Shown: positions 1-11,383 of the stretch, piece by piece
Position numbering within the stretch: the first letter of the stretch is position 1
How the letters are laid out: the number at the start of each line of letters is the position of its first letter
Position numbers and translations under genes: made by a program
DNA from: Phaseolus vulgaris
Taxonomy: Eukaryota > Streptophyta > Magnoliopsida > Fabales > Fabaceae
Reading direction: 5' to 3'
DNA: 64,000 bases
NCBI RefSeq assembly: GCF_000499845.2
Contig: NC_023758.2
Location: 42,639,524 to 42,703,523, forward strand
The notes under the pieces: generated by a model
Database searches by the model: none
What the model saw: the letters and a program-made list of their open reading frames with translations, nothing else
What the model was told of the DNA's origin: nothing

Positions 1-3000
1 AAACAATAAGAAGAATATGTTCTTTACTTCAAATAATGAAATAATATTTTTTAATTTTATTAATCAATAAGCATTTAGAAAAATTGAAATCTTACTCAGT
101 ATTGAAAATGAAGATTCTACATTTTTTAGAATTTTATCCACAGGAAACAAATGATATCAGATGCAAAAGGAGATATAATAAGAAAGAAAGTTCAAGGAGA
201 TATTAAATTCACGTTTAAGGTTTTTCCGTGATTGGCCTTCATTAGAAAATAGAGAGTTTAGGAGTTAAACATTATAATTCAATATATAACTATGGTAAGC
301 ATATGCATGAATTTCCAAAACCTAATATTTATTACTAATTTTGGTCATATAAGAAAGAAAAATATTCCAACACCTAAAAATTTTCCTTAATTAAATTTTC
401 TAAGACATTTTTTAAATTGTGTTATTCTTTCTTCCAATTAAATTAGAATTCAAAAATTTGTTAGTTCTTAAATCAATAAAGTAATTAATAAATTGCATTA
501 ATGTTAAATTATACATTGAGTAAATGAATAATTTGATCCTCAAATGTCTCAAGCATACCAATTTAATACTTAAACAAATAAAAAACTGATTTAGTTTATG
601 AATATGTAATTAATCTCTAATATTACAGCTTTACAATTAAACAATCTGAGTCTCAAATTGACATTTAAAATTGTATTGTTGAGAAAAAAGAATCCTATAA
701 AACTTTTAAATAAGACATAATTGTAATTTATTTTACAATTTCAGCATTAATAGAATTGGAAATTTTCCGTAATTATCCATAAATTTCTAAAAAGTGTTAT
801 TCAACATTATTGATTTTGAAAACTAATTGCGGTGAAAATGTAGAAGGCGTAACTCATATTGGCCTAATTTTTGGGACTAAGATGGATGGATGACAATAGC
901 ATCCCCACCCAACAAAATAGGGTTTCTCATTCTTCATCCCCAAGAATTTCAACCTGCACGCCCATAAATTTTAAATGACTATTTTGCCCTTATAAAAATA
1001 AATGTTCAATGTTGGTGGCAATATGTTGGTTTGGAGCGATCTTCGTGGGTCACGATGGTTGTGCTTGGTGGCTCACGGTGGTGGCTGGTAGCGGGGCCAA
1101 TTTAGTTGAAGGGTAATTGCTGTAATGATTTCAATGAGTTGAAGTGTTTATCCTTCATGAACAATATCACCATATTGTCCTAAGTCTTTCATAGACACAA
1201 TTCATTGACTCATATCTATATGACATGTGCACAATTCACCTTTTTTTAGGTATTTTTTAATGTTTGTTTTATACATTCATATTCTCAACTACATACCAAT
1301 TATATTATATAATGAAAATTGTTGCAAGTGAAATTGCAAGATGGTTGTCTCATACCAATTGTAGACATAATGTGGTTTACATAGAGTTATGTGAAGGCTA
1401 ATTTATGGTCTTTATATTATGTTAGTGGGATGTAATTATTTACATAGATGTTACGAATGACACGTTCATATGTTAGCCTTGTAAACGTTTGATGTTATTC
1501 ACGCACACTATTCATTTTATTGTTGTATATGGCTTTGAGAATGCACACTCTTATATCTCAAACTTAGTTTCTTTATTCATAACGGTTTTTTAAACACTTA
1601 CATTTTGGAATGCGTATATCTATAATGTAAATATATTATGGATTGCCTAATGTAAAACATATTTCTGAATAAAAAATATGTTTCAAAATGTTTAATTCAA
1701 AATGTTTTATTACATTTTAGACACATTTGAAAATGTATTTTTGGATCCATAAGTACATTCTAAATTATACAATTTGAAATGTATTATTACATTACTTAGA
1801 TCCACTCATATTTCAAAATGTTCAATCTAAAATATAAAATATATATATATTTTTAAAAATATTTTTCTCATTTGAAATGATAATACATGTTGAAATTCAT
1901 GAAAATACAGTATAGAAAACCCAAGAAAATAATAATAATAATAATAAAGAAAGTCCATGATTAAATAGTTGAGGAGATAGTTTGTTATGATGAATAGTCC
2001 TTGTTGGTAAAAGGTTGTGTGAGTGTAATAATATAAAAAATAGAAGTAGGTGGGAAGAAAGGTTGGTAGGTTGATTCAAGATACAGTGAAGAGTTGAGAG
2101 AAAGTAGAAGGAACACACACATGGGTTTATTTTAATGTCGACAACGATGTTAAGCCATGCGGAACTCCATCATTCCGACCTGGACCTTAGTAGGAAGGGC
2201 CCCATTTCTCTCTTCTCAAACTCTTTTCACTTCAATTCAACATGCTCCAAATAAGCCAAAAATAAGATAAAGACCAACAAAATTATATATATTATTTATT
2301 TAATTAAATGTATTCAATCTCTTTTCATAAGAACCAAGTTCCGCAATCTCAACAGTAGTGATTGAATAATGATATGATGCTGAATGTAAGACAAAGTTGG
2401 AAGGATTTGCCGACCTTAGCCCCCTTCCCTTTAATGGAGGGTTTGGGATAAGGCAAAACTGATGATCATGAGATCTACTCATAATTTGGCCTTCAACTTG
2501 AACACTGCATGCATGCATGCAAGCAAGGGGATAAGAATTCAGCTTTCTGCTACTAAAAGAGAAGAGGATAAAATCATGTTACAAAATAAAGGGATCAAAT
2601 GCAGATGATATCCATTTTGCTCAAAAGTGCATCCAAAGTGGATTCATTCAACTTGTGTTTCCATAATTTTTTATTTATTTATCAAGATTCCTAATCTATG
2701 GCTCACACAAATGCCATATCCATTTCACACCAAAACCACTCTTTTTTAAGTAATATCTTCGCGATTCAAATTTATGCCATTCCTTTCAAACCAAATATCC
2801 CCTCTTCTTTATCCTCTTAATAATATCTTTTTTTCCAACTTGGTTAACAAATCATTTTTATGGCATATGTATCGCTTTTTAAATAATTTCACCTCTTTAA
2901 AATATGCATTACTTTAATCATCACATTTAGATTAGTTAATTTGAAGAAACATTATAAAGGTCAACATATGATTCAATTTGAGTTTCTTTCATATACCTAA

Positions 3001-5569
3001 AACTGGAAGAGTATATTATGATCCATGCCTTGCTTTAGATTATGTCCATTCAAATACAACGGGCTATCGGTTAATCCATTGAATATCATGATCCCAGATT
3101 TTTAGAAGATACTTTGTTTTTATGACAAAATAAATTATTTGAGTGTATAATTTTAAGAAAAAAATGAAATTCTATAAATTTAAGAAAGTAATTTCATTAC
3201 ATAAAATTAAAAAAAAATAATTTTTTTTTAATTATTCGTATTTTCTCTTATTTCAAAATTATTGTACTTCTTCATTTTATACTCTCTTTTCTGCCAGATC
3301 TTAACTAGGACATATTCGTTTCGGCTTCCGTTACTCATTCATTTAAAAGCAAAATATTATTATTTTTAGGATAATTATTGACTTCTTTCTATTCATCATA
3401 AAATATAGTTGAATATTCTTATAAAAACAAAATAACAATTAAAAGAAAATTAAAAGCTAAATTTAACTTATTTAGTGAGAGAATTTTTAACCAGTTTGTG
3501 ATGAGTGGAGAGAAAGTACCACAATTATCTTTTAATTAAAAGATAACAATTGTAAAGTGGCTTTGTGTGTCAATATATTAATTCCCATTAATATATTACT
3601 CTATCCTACTCTTATATTAATATTTTCTTATTTTTTGGACAAATACAATTAAATCATCTATTAATTACTTACACCATATACCAGAAGATGTAATTTTTTT
3701 TATCTTTATTAAAATTCTAAAGTTACCTATCTACTATTGGAAATTTGAATCTCAATTAAGTTGATATCCAAATTTCAATAATCATATATCTTCATACCAA
3801 AAAGAATACCATAAAAAGAAGAAGGAAGGATACAAAAGTATCTATCTATTTTGAAAAAAACAATCCTAAGTACAGGATGCGACTCGTCACATCTAGATTA
3901 GCCATACAATGTTACACAATTATTTTTCCTTCTAAACATATGATAAACTTTAAAAACAAATATTTTATGTAACTTTAAACATTTAATCCATTAACCTCTA
4001 ATGGACCAAAGAACCGTATAAAGGTTATGAAAGATGTTTTTCTAAAATATATTTTGAATCGTTTAATGACTATGATGTAATACATAAAACAATTAAATAT
4101 TATATAATAATAAATGTCGATAAAAAAAACTATATAATAATAAGTTTTTAATGCATTGATAAATAATCTAATCTTTTTTATCTCATTGACACAGTAGTTC
4201 TTAACTAAGGAGGAAAGTGAGTTCAGTAAAAACAACATATGATTGAGAAAACATAATAAATAATTGTTTTATCTTCCTATTATTTTTTATCAGAAAAATC
4301 AAATAAATAAAAAATAAATTGAAAAATATCTCAATCTTTATACAAACAAGTCAATCTAATACTTCAACACGCATAAAACAGAGTTACTAAGCAGAACAAC
4401 AACCCCATTTTATTACTAACTCACCTAATACTTTTTGATAGATTTTGTACAATCGATTCAATACACTAATCAAAGTAAAAAAAGCTAACTAGTCGAGCTT
4501 TCATGTGATTATGAAAATTTCAATATAATGTATCTTCTATTTTTAAAAATCTTATCATTTTTATGTCTTTGTATTTCTCTTGGAACTATACCCATGACAA
4601 ATATGAAAATTATAAGTATTATTACACATAAAATTGTTATTATTACTTCCATCATTAATATAACAATGACTATTTTCATTATCATTATTTAATTTGTATT
4701 AAATATAAGATAATTTAAATTATATCTCTAAATATTGAATATAATTTAAATTTGTTATGATTACTACAGTGGAAGCAGTGACGTGGATACATAGCGATGA
4801 GAAATTATTAGATTCAAAAGAGGGGATAATTCAGTTGGTCCACGTACCTCTCCTTTAACCGAAAGTGCAACTGATAGTTGATGTGGTTTGTGGTAGTTAT
4901 TATGACTTTAAATTCTGATGCCATTCCCACTGCATCAAATGAGAATATTTGTGGATAAATCAATGTTCCAAACCCACTTTCCTATTGTTTCTTTCATTGC
5001 AGTAACTCCACCAGTAATTTTTTTTATTAACAATAAAAAAAAAATATAAAAGTTGGTTAAACCTTTATATATAATTATATAAAGGACAACTTTAAACACC
5101 CAATAAACATATTTTTTTTTTTTTTTTTACAGATATTGCTATATTAGTCATTGAGTTTATTTATTTAGTTTCTCCCAACTATGTCAATTCTTCAAAAGCT
5201 TTTAATTTTATTATTGTTCATCGTTTATTAACAGGTCAAACACATACGTAGTGAGAATTATTCCTCGAGTCTATTATTCTTGTTTTTCCTTCTCTAAGGT
5301 ATCGGTATCCCAAGAATAGTAAATAGTAAATGATTTGTTTATTTTGTTAATGTCATTTATACTATTTTTAAATATTATATTATATTAGTAATCATAATTT
5401 TAATATGCCACTTCTGTGAAATCCTCCTTATAATATGATAAATTTTAAATTGTTAATATTTTTTCCTTTTAAAATGTGATATTTATAAATTATTTTAACC
5501 CTAGAATAATATTTTATTTTCTCTAATCTTAATTCATATTTTTTTTTCTTTTATGACCTTAATTTGGAA
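1..5569. other. AT-rich intergenic DNA, no gene seen
   Basis: Nothing in this stretch reads as a gene on either strand; open frames are short, low-complexity and without recognisable motifs. It holds simple AAT repeats near 1930-1947, a GCATGCATGCATGC-type run near 2509-2520 and many A or T runs. A slightly more complex patch at about 2130-2560 shows no coding or RNA signal that I recognise. Confidence 0.6.
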
Positions 5570-5810
5570 GAAAAAATAATTAATAATTATATTGACTAAA
5601 CTAGATAATATTTTAGATACCAATTAATTAGTGGTTATAACTTTGGTTAGATACCAAATTAGAAATTAATTTAGAAATTTTATTAATAATAGAAAATACT
5701 TCAGATACTAATAATTTTATTAGTCTCTAGAATAATATCTAATTTAGTCAATATAATAATTAATTATTTTATGTTTCTAAAATTGATTTTTATTTAATGT
5801 TTTTTTAGTG
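5570..5810. mobile_element. Degenerate inverted-repeat MITE (CACTA-like family, copy 1)
   Basis: The left arm (AATAATTAATAATTATATTGACTAAA near 5575-5600, in two overlapping parts) is mirrored by the right arm (TTTAGTCAATATAATAATTAATTATTTT near 5753-5780), so the element can fold back. The right end finishes TTTTTAGTG, a weak match to the TAGTG end of the better preserved copy at 34,002-34,360. There is no coding capacity. The left end is not resolved. Family assignment is by similarity to the 34-kb copy, so it is inference. Confidence 0.5.
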
Positions 5811-6547
5811 TTTAAGGAGTTCAAATTTATCTCAAAACTTATACTTTTTAAAAATGTGTTTATGCCTCTCAAAATACTTAATTTTCACAAATGCCTCAAC
5901 CTCAAAACTCTATTTTCTTTTGAAGTTTTAAAAAATATTTTTGATAATATTGACGCACCGAATTAATTCACTCTTCCACTTCACTCTAACCTTATTTTTC
6001 TTATAAAACAGAAAAAGAAACTACAAACATAGGAAAAAAAGAGAGAGAATTGAAGGAATATTATATTAGATGATCAAATACAATTTATAGCGAAGATCTT
6101 ATAAAAATACCTCAACATACTAAAAGGATTAAAACAGTTTCAAAACTAATTAATTTTAGTTTCCTTTACTCCCCTCTCAAACTGATATCACGTGAAGTAG
6201 TGATCATCAGTTTGTTGAAAGTTAAAAACACTTAAAGACTTTGTTAGAATATCTGTAATTTGATGATGTATGATATTTGATGTTGTGTTGACAGATGAAC
6301 AATCTAAATAACTCCATTAATCAACTTATTTCTCATAAAGTAAAGATCTAGTTCAAAATGTTTAGTTCTTGACTGCATGATAGGATTAGCAGCCAAAAAT
6401 ACAACACTAAGATTGTCATAATAGATTATAGCACAACAATGATAAGTTCCTTGAGAAGCGATTTAACTTTGATAATTTCAACAATAACAACCCTATGCTT
6501 TCATGATGACCAAGACAAAAGTTTGTTGCCAAAGTACACACAATACC

Positions 6548-6748
6548 CTATTGTAGATTTCTATCATCCAAATCAGAAGCCCAATCAAAATCGAAGAATG
6601 TCATTAAGTTCAAATTAGATGGTTTTTGAAAATGAAGGTAATGACTGATAGTCTCTTGTAGATATCTCAATATCCTTGTCACATTGTTCCAATGATAATC
6701 TTGAGAATTATGCATAAATTGACATACTTTATTAATTGAAGATGACAA
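6548..6748 (-). pseudogene. Copia RT/RNase H junction fragment
   Basis: The translated fragment holds the Copia signature linking RT to RNase H: a VTRILRYLQETISHYL-type helix, corresponding to the usual RYLKGT..GL block, followed by a DFDWASD-type strand that carries the first catalytic Asp of RNase H. Only about 66 codons are open and both sides are interrupted. It sits inside the deleted element bounded by the short LTRs. The family is clear from these motifs; no function is expected. Confidence 0.65.
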
Positions 6749-7044
6749 ATTTGGTCTGGTGATTGTGATGTATTGTAGAGAACCAACAATAGGTCTATAA
6801 ATGAAGGATCAATGATAGATGTAAAGTCGTTTGCTGTGAGTTTTAAACTAGAAGTCATAGGTGTAGGTTATGGTTTGGAATAATCCATTTTGGCTCGATT
6901 AAGTAAATATCAAATATACTATTTTTGAGAAAGAAAAAGTCCTCCATCAAAAGTTTTGAATACCTTAATACCTAAAAGTGATGAAGAAAGATTAAATCTT
7001 TGAGACTAAAATTGGCTTGTAAAGATAGTATATTAAGAATGAAA

Positions 7045-7155
7045 TTTAAGCTCAATTCAATCTTATAAAACCAACTTATAAGATGAGGTTTGCACCTCCT
7101 TATATATTGTAAAATGTCCTTATCTGTAATCGATGTGAGATCTCCAACGCCACCA
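7045..7155. repeat. Dispersed repeat remnant of a kind common in legumes
   Basis: The stretch has the order 'AAACCAACTTATAAGATGAGG', 'TTTGCACCTCCTTATATATTG', 'AATGTCCTTATCTGTAATCG', 'ATGTGAGATCTCCAAC'. I recognise this as a dispersed, non-coding repeat often seen between legume genes; the class is not certain. Weaker relatives lie near 33,870-33,960 and 38,505-38,580. Confidence 0.4.
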
Positions 7156-7813
7156 ACAAATTTTCATCTTCTAATTCTATTGCACTATGAAAAGTTTGGA
7201 GAGAAAACAATGATTGCTAAGTGAAAGATATGATCAATCTCACTGTTCTTTGGATACGATGTATAAGAAAAAAAATGAATAGAGAAACTAAATGAATATT
7301 ATATTAAATTATCAAATACAATTACAAATAATGTTTTATAAAACACAGGATAAAAACAATTCCAAAACCAACTAATTTTAGTTTCCTTTACATTCAAAAA
7401 AATAACTTCAGTGTTAAAGAATTATAACGTTTATAGATTTTCACTAAAAACATGGCAATGGCAAGAGTGATAAACCTCGGATTTCAAACACGATTCCCTA
7501 AAAAACAGAAAAAAAAACTTTAAAACATGACTACACGACAACAATAAAAATAATTTTAGTGAAACTCGTATGGGAAAACATAACTGTTTTACCTTATAAT
7601 CGTATTTCTAAACACAATTTATCTAATATATATTAGTGTAGGGAGACTTTCTCTCTCCAAATTACAATCTAATTAGGTAGGGTCCATTAATCATGTGATT
7701 GTATTATTATTAAATTAATTGCATATAATTAGGTACAATATTGCATACAATAATTGAGTATAATTTGATAATTATTATTTTCTTAATACTCTCCTCAAGT
7801 TGGTAGGTGAAGA

Positions 7814-8997
7814 TCAGTGCCAAGTATTTGCAACTTGTGTCGGTACATATGAAGGACTGATTATCACAACTTGTAATTTTTCTAGCACAATGTGACAGTT
7901 TATCTTAATGTGTTTTGTGCGTTCATGAAATACTGGATTTGCTGGTATATGTAATGTCGCTTGATTGTCACATAAATGTTGAGCTGACAAGTTACATGAC
8001 ACCTTTATATATTGCCTTAGGGTTCGAACCGAAAATGCTATGTCAGGTCGAGTAACCGTGAGGTATCAGTCGTCCCACGAGTCGCCTGTATTTGACTAGA
8101 TCCTTTAATAACTCTCCATCGTCTGGTGTGAGTTTTAGGTATTGCTCCATTGGAGATTTGTCTGGACGAGCACATGTGAGTCCTATATCCTGCAAAATAT
8201 CAAGCGCATATTTTTTGTGTGACATGTAAATACCGAAAATTCAATTTCTAGAAAATATTTTAAGTCTCCAAGATTTTTAATGCGAAATTGTTGTAATAGA
8301 CAGTCTTTAATACGCTGAATTTTTGTCAAATCATTTACTGTCAAAAGAATATCATCCATATAAATCAAAAGGCCATTAAATGATGAGTTATTTTGTCTTG
8401 TGATAGAGAGTAGTCTGTCTTGGACGGTTGAAATCCTACCGATTTAATCACATGAGAAAATGTTGAAAACCATGTTCGGGATGCCTGTTTGAGACGACCA
8501 TAAAGGGATTTGTTGAGTCGACATATCCCCTTTCGATGATGCCGGGTGGCAAGTCAATGTAAATAATTTTATGCAATGTGTCTTGTAAGAAGGCATTTTG
8601 CACATCTAGCTGGTGAGTAAACCAATTTCTGGCTGTTGTAATGGTTAGGAGACACCTCAAAGTTGTTAATTTTGTTGTTGGTGAAAAAGTTTCAGAATAG
8701 TTGACACCTTCCATGTGAGTGTACCACTTTGCGACAAGGCGCGCCTTATATCGTCGATGTTGCCTTGTACTTTATTTTATAAACCCATTTGCATCTAATG
8801 GGTTTTTGCCCGGGTAACGGTGTCAAGGTCCACGTTTGATTTAGCTGCAAGGCGGAAAGCTTTTCGTCCATTGCTTTTTGCCAATTTGGATCAAGGATAG
8901 CTTGAGCATAAATGTGATGTTCTTTGGTGGTTGTGATGTTAGCAAGATATGCACTATGTGTAGAAGAAAATCGTGAATTAGAAAGAAAATGATGCAT
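7814..8997 (-). pseudogene. Copia reverse transcriptase and RNase H, broken
   Basis: Read from 8997 downwards, the pieces give the start of the Copia RT domain (WQKAMDEKLSALQLNQTW, then the K-W-VYKIK block at about 8755-8890), the LDVQNAFLQ motif containing the first catalytic Asp (about 8595-8620), the MDDILL form of the YxDD motif (8340-8367) and finally an RNase H segment ([22 protein letters not shown], in two overlapping reads, near 7900-7975). These lie in at least three frames, so several indels or stops separate them. The domain would be 600-700 codons when whole. It is inactive by sequence. Confidence 0.85.
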
Positions 8998-9048
8998 AGG
9001 ATACCTGGTTCCATTCGACCGATCTTGGGCAGTGGTTGAATGATAGGC

Positions 9049-9588
9049 TTAGGATCCCGTTACGTAGTCTTGAAGCCAAGAAGGTGGGGTTGATGTGCGA
9101 CTGGATCGTCGATCAGGAAGGTCGGTTGGAGAAGGTTTGGTAATGGGCGCTAGACTTCTTGGAATGGGAGAGGAAGGTTGGTCTGCTGAAGGTTCAGGTG
9201 CATTATGACGAGTAGGAGGAGAAAGTTGGTTTGATGGAGGTTCAGGTGCATTGTGACGAGTAGTAGTAGAAGATTGGTTTGATGGAGGTTCAGGTGCATT
9301 GTGATGGGTAGGAGAAGAAGATTGGTTTGATGGAGGTTCAGGTGCATTGTGATGGGTAGGAGAAGAAGGTTGATCGAGTGAATGTTGGACAGGAGTGGGT
9401 AAGTCAATGTCAATAGTGGGCAAAACACCTTGTAATTGAGGTGAGGATTGCGTGTGAGATTGTTGGCAGAATGGGAAAACACTTTCATGGAAAATGACAT
9501 CCCGACTTGTAAAAAAAGTGTCTGCATCTATATAAAAAATTTGTATGTTTTTTGATTGAGAGGATAACCAATGAAGATGCACTGTCAA
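9049..9588 (-). pseudogene. Copia integrase-RT linker with 16-residue Pro-rich repeats
   Basis: This 179-codon open stretch starts with the end of the integrase region (a DVIFHESVFPF block that usually follows the integrase core in Copia) and then becomes a low-complexity tail rich in Pro, Ser, Asn and His. Four tandem copies of a 16-residue unit (NAPEPPSNQSSSPTHH type) are encoded by 48-bp DNA repeats. A variable Pro/Ser-rich spacer is normal at this place in Copia polyproteins; the regular repeat is specific to this copy. Confidence 0.7.
9191..9382. repeat. 48-bp tandem repeat, 4 units
   Basis: Units begin with GGTTCAGGTGCATT at 9191, 9239, 9287 and 9335, an exact 48-bp period. Units differ by a few substitutions (for example GACGAGTAG versus GATGGGTAG). 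The period is a multiple of three, so it keeps the minus-strand frame open. Confidence 0.9.
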
Positions 9589-9711
9589 CCACGCGGATCA
9601 AATTTTTGTTTTTTAAGTGAGAAAGTGAAGGTGGACGATTATATAGCATCTCAAAAGGTGATTTATTTTTTAGTAAAGGTGTTGACAAACGATTAATGAT
9701 ATATGCGACGG

Positions 9712-10827
9712 TTAAAACGCATTCCCCCAAAATTCTAATGGTAAATGGGACTGAAATAGGAGGGGTCGTGTTGTGTTTAAAATGTGTCTATGTTTGCGTT
9801 CTACTACTCCATTTTGTTGAGGAGTGTAGACACAAGTGTGTTGACATTCAATACCTTTTTTGAGAAAAAAAATTACGCATAGAAATAAATTACAATCCGT
9901 TGTCAACGTGGATGATTTTAATAGATGCCAGAAATTGATTTTGTGCAAAAGTAATGAATGATTCTAAGAGATGTTGGGTTTCAAACTTGTGATTCATAAG
10001 AAATAAACAAGCACATCTAGTATAGTCATTGACTATAGTGAGAAAAAAATGTTTTCCAAAATGAGTTGGGGTTTTATGAGGATCCCAAATGTCACAATGC
10101 AATAGATTAAATGGAGAATGAGATTTTATTCTGGTTAAAGGAAAGGGTAGCCTTGTCTGTTTAGCTTTGGGACAAATACTACAATTATTATGAATGGGAA
10201 TAGATTTTTACTGATAGATAGTAAGGAAGATGCAAGTTGTAGACACGCTGGAGAAGGATGTCTGAGACGCTTGTGCCATAAATCAGGGTCGGTCGAACTT
10301 TGAGATGCGTGGGCTTGGTTTGGGAGAGGGGACTTGAAGTTTAAGCCTGCGTGTTGTTTACCCGAGTCAATCATCCTCCCCGTAGCCAAGTCCTGCAAAA
10401 TGCAACCATGTGGAGTAAAAACGACACAACAATTTAGTGAACTAGTTATCTTACTAATTAACATGAGATTTAAATTAAAAGAAGAAACGCAAAGAACGTG
10501 AGTGATATTGCCATTGAATTGTGCCTGTATATGAGATGGGCGCAGTTGAGCCTGTGGGCAGATTAACATTTGGAATAAATGATGATGTGTGTGTGAAAAT
10601 TTGTGAATCACATGCAATATGATTGGTTGCTCTATTATCCAAAATACATGGTTTCGTAAAAGCATAATTAATAGATGAGTTATGGCAAGCATACTTGCAA
10701 CACTAACAAACGTATCAATTTTTACCGTTATTGTTGAACAAGTAAATAGTCTTTGACAATTGCTGAATTTACTCGGCAGTAAAGCCTTGTACAAGGTTTC
10801 TACGTTGGTGCCTTCTTTGTCAAACAT
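9712..10827 (-). pseudogene. Copia protease remnant, GAG-pre-integrase and integrase, broken
   Basis: From 10,827 downwards there is a short leader, a decayed protease (the usual DSGAT catalytic motif reads DNRAT near 10,640) and a GAG-pre-integrase domain with the LWHKRLRHPS motif at about 10,245-10,280. The integrase core follows in pieces: IVNDYTR (about 10,020-10,040), HVDNG (near 9900-9915) and TPQQNGVVERKH (near 9790-9830), which supplies the catalytic Glu region. The pieces occupy different frames. A gag gene is almost absent: only about 230 bases separate the primer site from the protease, where several hundred gag codons are expected. Confidence 0.85.
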
Positions 10828-10880
10828 GATCTCTTATTTAACAGATAAAATTAGAGAGACTGTCAGAGCACATGATTAGT

Positions 10881-10892
10881 GCTCTGATACCA
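10881..10892 (-). promoter_or_regulatory. Copia primer-binding site (initiator tRNA-Met type)
   Basis: The minus strand reads TGGTATCAGAGC, the standard plant Copia primer site complementary to the 3' end of initiator tRNA-Met. It lies just inside the right-hand LTR, fixing the element's minus-strand orientation. Confidence 0.9.
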
Positions 10893-10894
10893 TA

Positions 10895-11120
10895 TAAGAA
10901 AATGGTATGTAAGATGATGGTAAGAAAAAAGAAGAGGTCTTGTGTTTATTTACATAACTCCATGTATAGGAAATATATACTAGTGTAGGAGACTTCCTCT
11001 TTCCAAATTACAAGCTAATTAGGTTAATCATGAGATTCTATCATTATTAAATTAATTGCGTATAATTGTGTACAATATCGTACAATAATTGCATAACTAT
11101 ATTTTCTAGTTCATTTAACA
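10895..11120 (-). repeat. 5' LTR of the Copia element
   Basis: On the minus strand the LTR runs from TGTTAAATGAAC at 11,120 to the primer site. Its counterpart is the partial LTR at about 7627-7798. The inner boundary is approximate to a few bases. Confidence 0.65.
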
Positions 11121-11203
11121 TATTTCCTTGTACATTTCATTATAACTAAGGTAAGAGGTTAACCTCAATCTTGAATTCTTTCTTTTAATAATTTTTTAAC
11201 AAA

Positions 11204-11275
11204 GCCTTCTTAGCTCAGTGGTAGAGCGCGTGGCTTTTAACCACGTGGTCGTGGGTTCGATCCCCACAGACGGCG
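11204..11275 (+). tRNA. tRNA-Lys (UUU anticodon)
   Basis: The 72-base sequence folds as a cloverleaf. The D arm is AGCTCAGTGGTAGAGC; the anticodon stem CGTGG/CCACG encloses loop CTTTTAA with anticodon TTT at 11,236-11,238; the T arm is GTGGGTTCGATCCCCAC; the discriminator is G. The acceptor stem GCCTTCT/AGACGGC has one mismatch, T opposite C at pair 4-69, where plant tRNA-Lys(UUU) normally has G-C. There is no intron. An intact B box (GGTTCGATCCC) and a downstream T-run terminator (from 11,277) support Pol III transcription. It delivers lysine at AAA codons if functional; the mismatch makes function uncertain. Confidence 0.85.
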
Positions 11276-11276
11276 A

Positions 11277-11291
11277 TTTTTATTTTTTTTT
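11277..11291 (+). terminator. Pol III terminator of tRNA-Lys
   Basis: The tRNA 3' end is followed after one base by TTTTTATTTTTTTTTT, more than the minimal four-T Pol III stop. Confidence 0.7.
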
Positions 11292-11296
11292 GCATG

Positions 11297-11383
11297 GGTT
11301 AACCTCAATCTCGAATTCTTTCGTTTTCGTTTAACAAATTTTTGACAAAACTTTCTTAGCTCAGTGGTAGAGCACGTGCCTCA
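11297..11383 (+). pseudogene. Truncated tandem copy of the tRNA-Lys locus
   Basis: The leader GGTTAACCTCAATCT.GAATTCTTTC at 11,157 recurs at 11,297. It is followed by a second tRNA 5' half beginning near 11,350 (CTTTCTTAGCTCAGTGGTAGAGCACGTGCCTC). Similarity stops inside the anticodon stem near 11,383; the anticodon, T arm and 3' acceptor strand are missing. It cannot encode a tRNA. The offset of 140-146 bases shows a local duplication that later decayed. Confidence 0.8.

Larger units (their letters stand above)
6032..7392 (-). mobile_element. Deleted Copia-type LTR retrotransposon
   Basis: Two related copies of about 135 bp lie at roughly 6032-6168 and 7259-7392. They share the segments ATGAATATTATATTA-like, CAAATACAATT and TTTTAGTTTCCTTTAC, and I read them as LTRs of a minus-strand element. 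The right copy starts, on the minus strand, TGTAAAGGAAAC. A polypurine tract (minus strand GAGAGGGGAG) abuts the left copy near 6170-6180. Next to the right copy, 7243-7256 resembles a decayed initiator-Met primer site. Only about 1.1 kb of internal DNA remains, carrying the RNase H scrap annotated separately. Gag, integrase and most of RT are gone. Confidence 0.6.
7627..11120 (-). mobile_element. Decayed Copia LTR retrotransposon
   Basis: On the minus strand the order is LTR (about 10,895-11,120), primer site (10,881-10,892), protease remnant, GAG-pre-integrase, integrase, proline-rich linker, RT, RNase H, polypurine tract (7799-7813, minus-strand ACTTGAGGAGAG) and a partial LTR (about 7627-7798). 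Both LTRs share ATTAGTGTAGG.., CCAAATTACAA.CTAATTAGG and TACAATAATTG blocks. The left LTR lacks the part that corresponds to 10,895-10,970, so this end is truncated or was overrun. Every coding region is broken by frameshifts and stops. Domain order (integrase before RT) places it in Copia. Confidence 0.85.
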
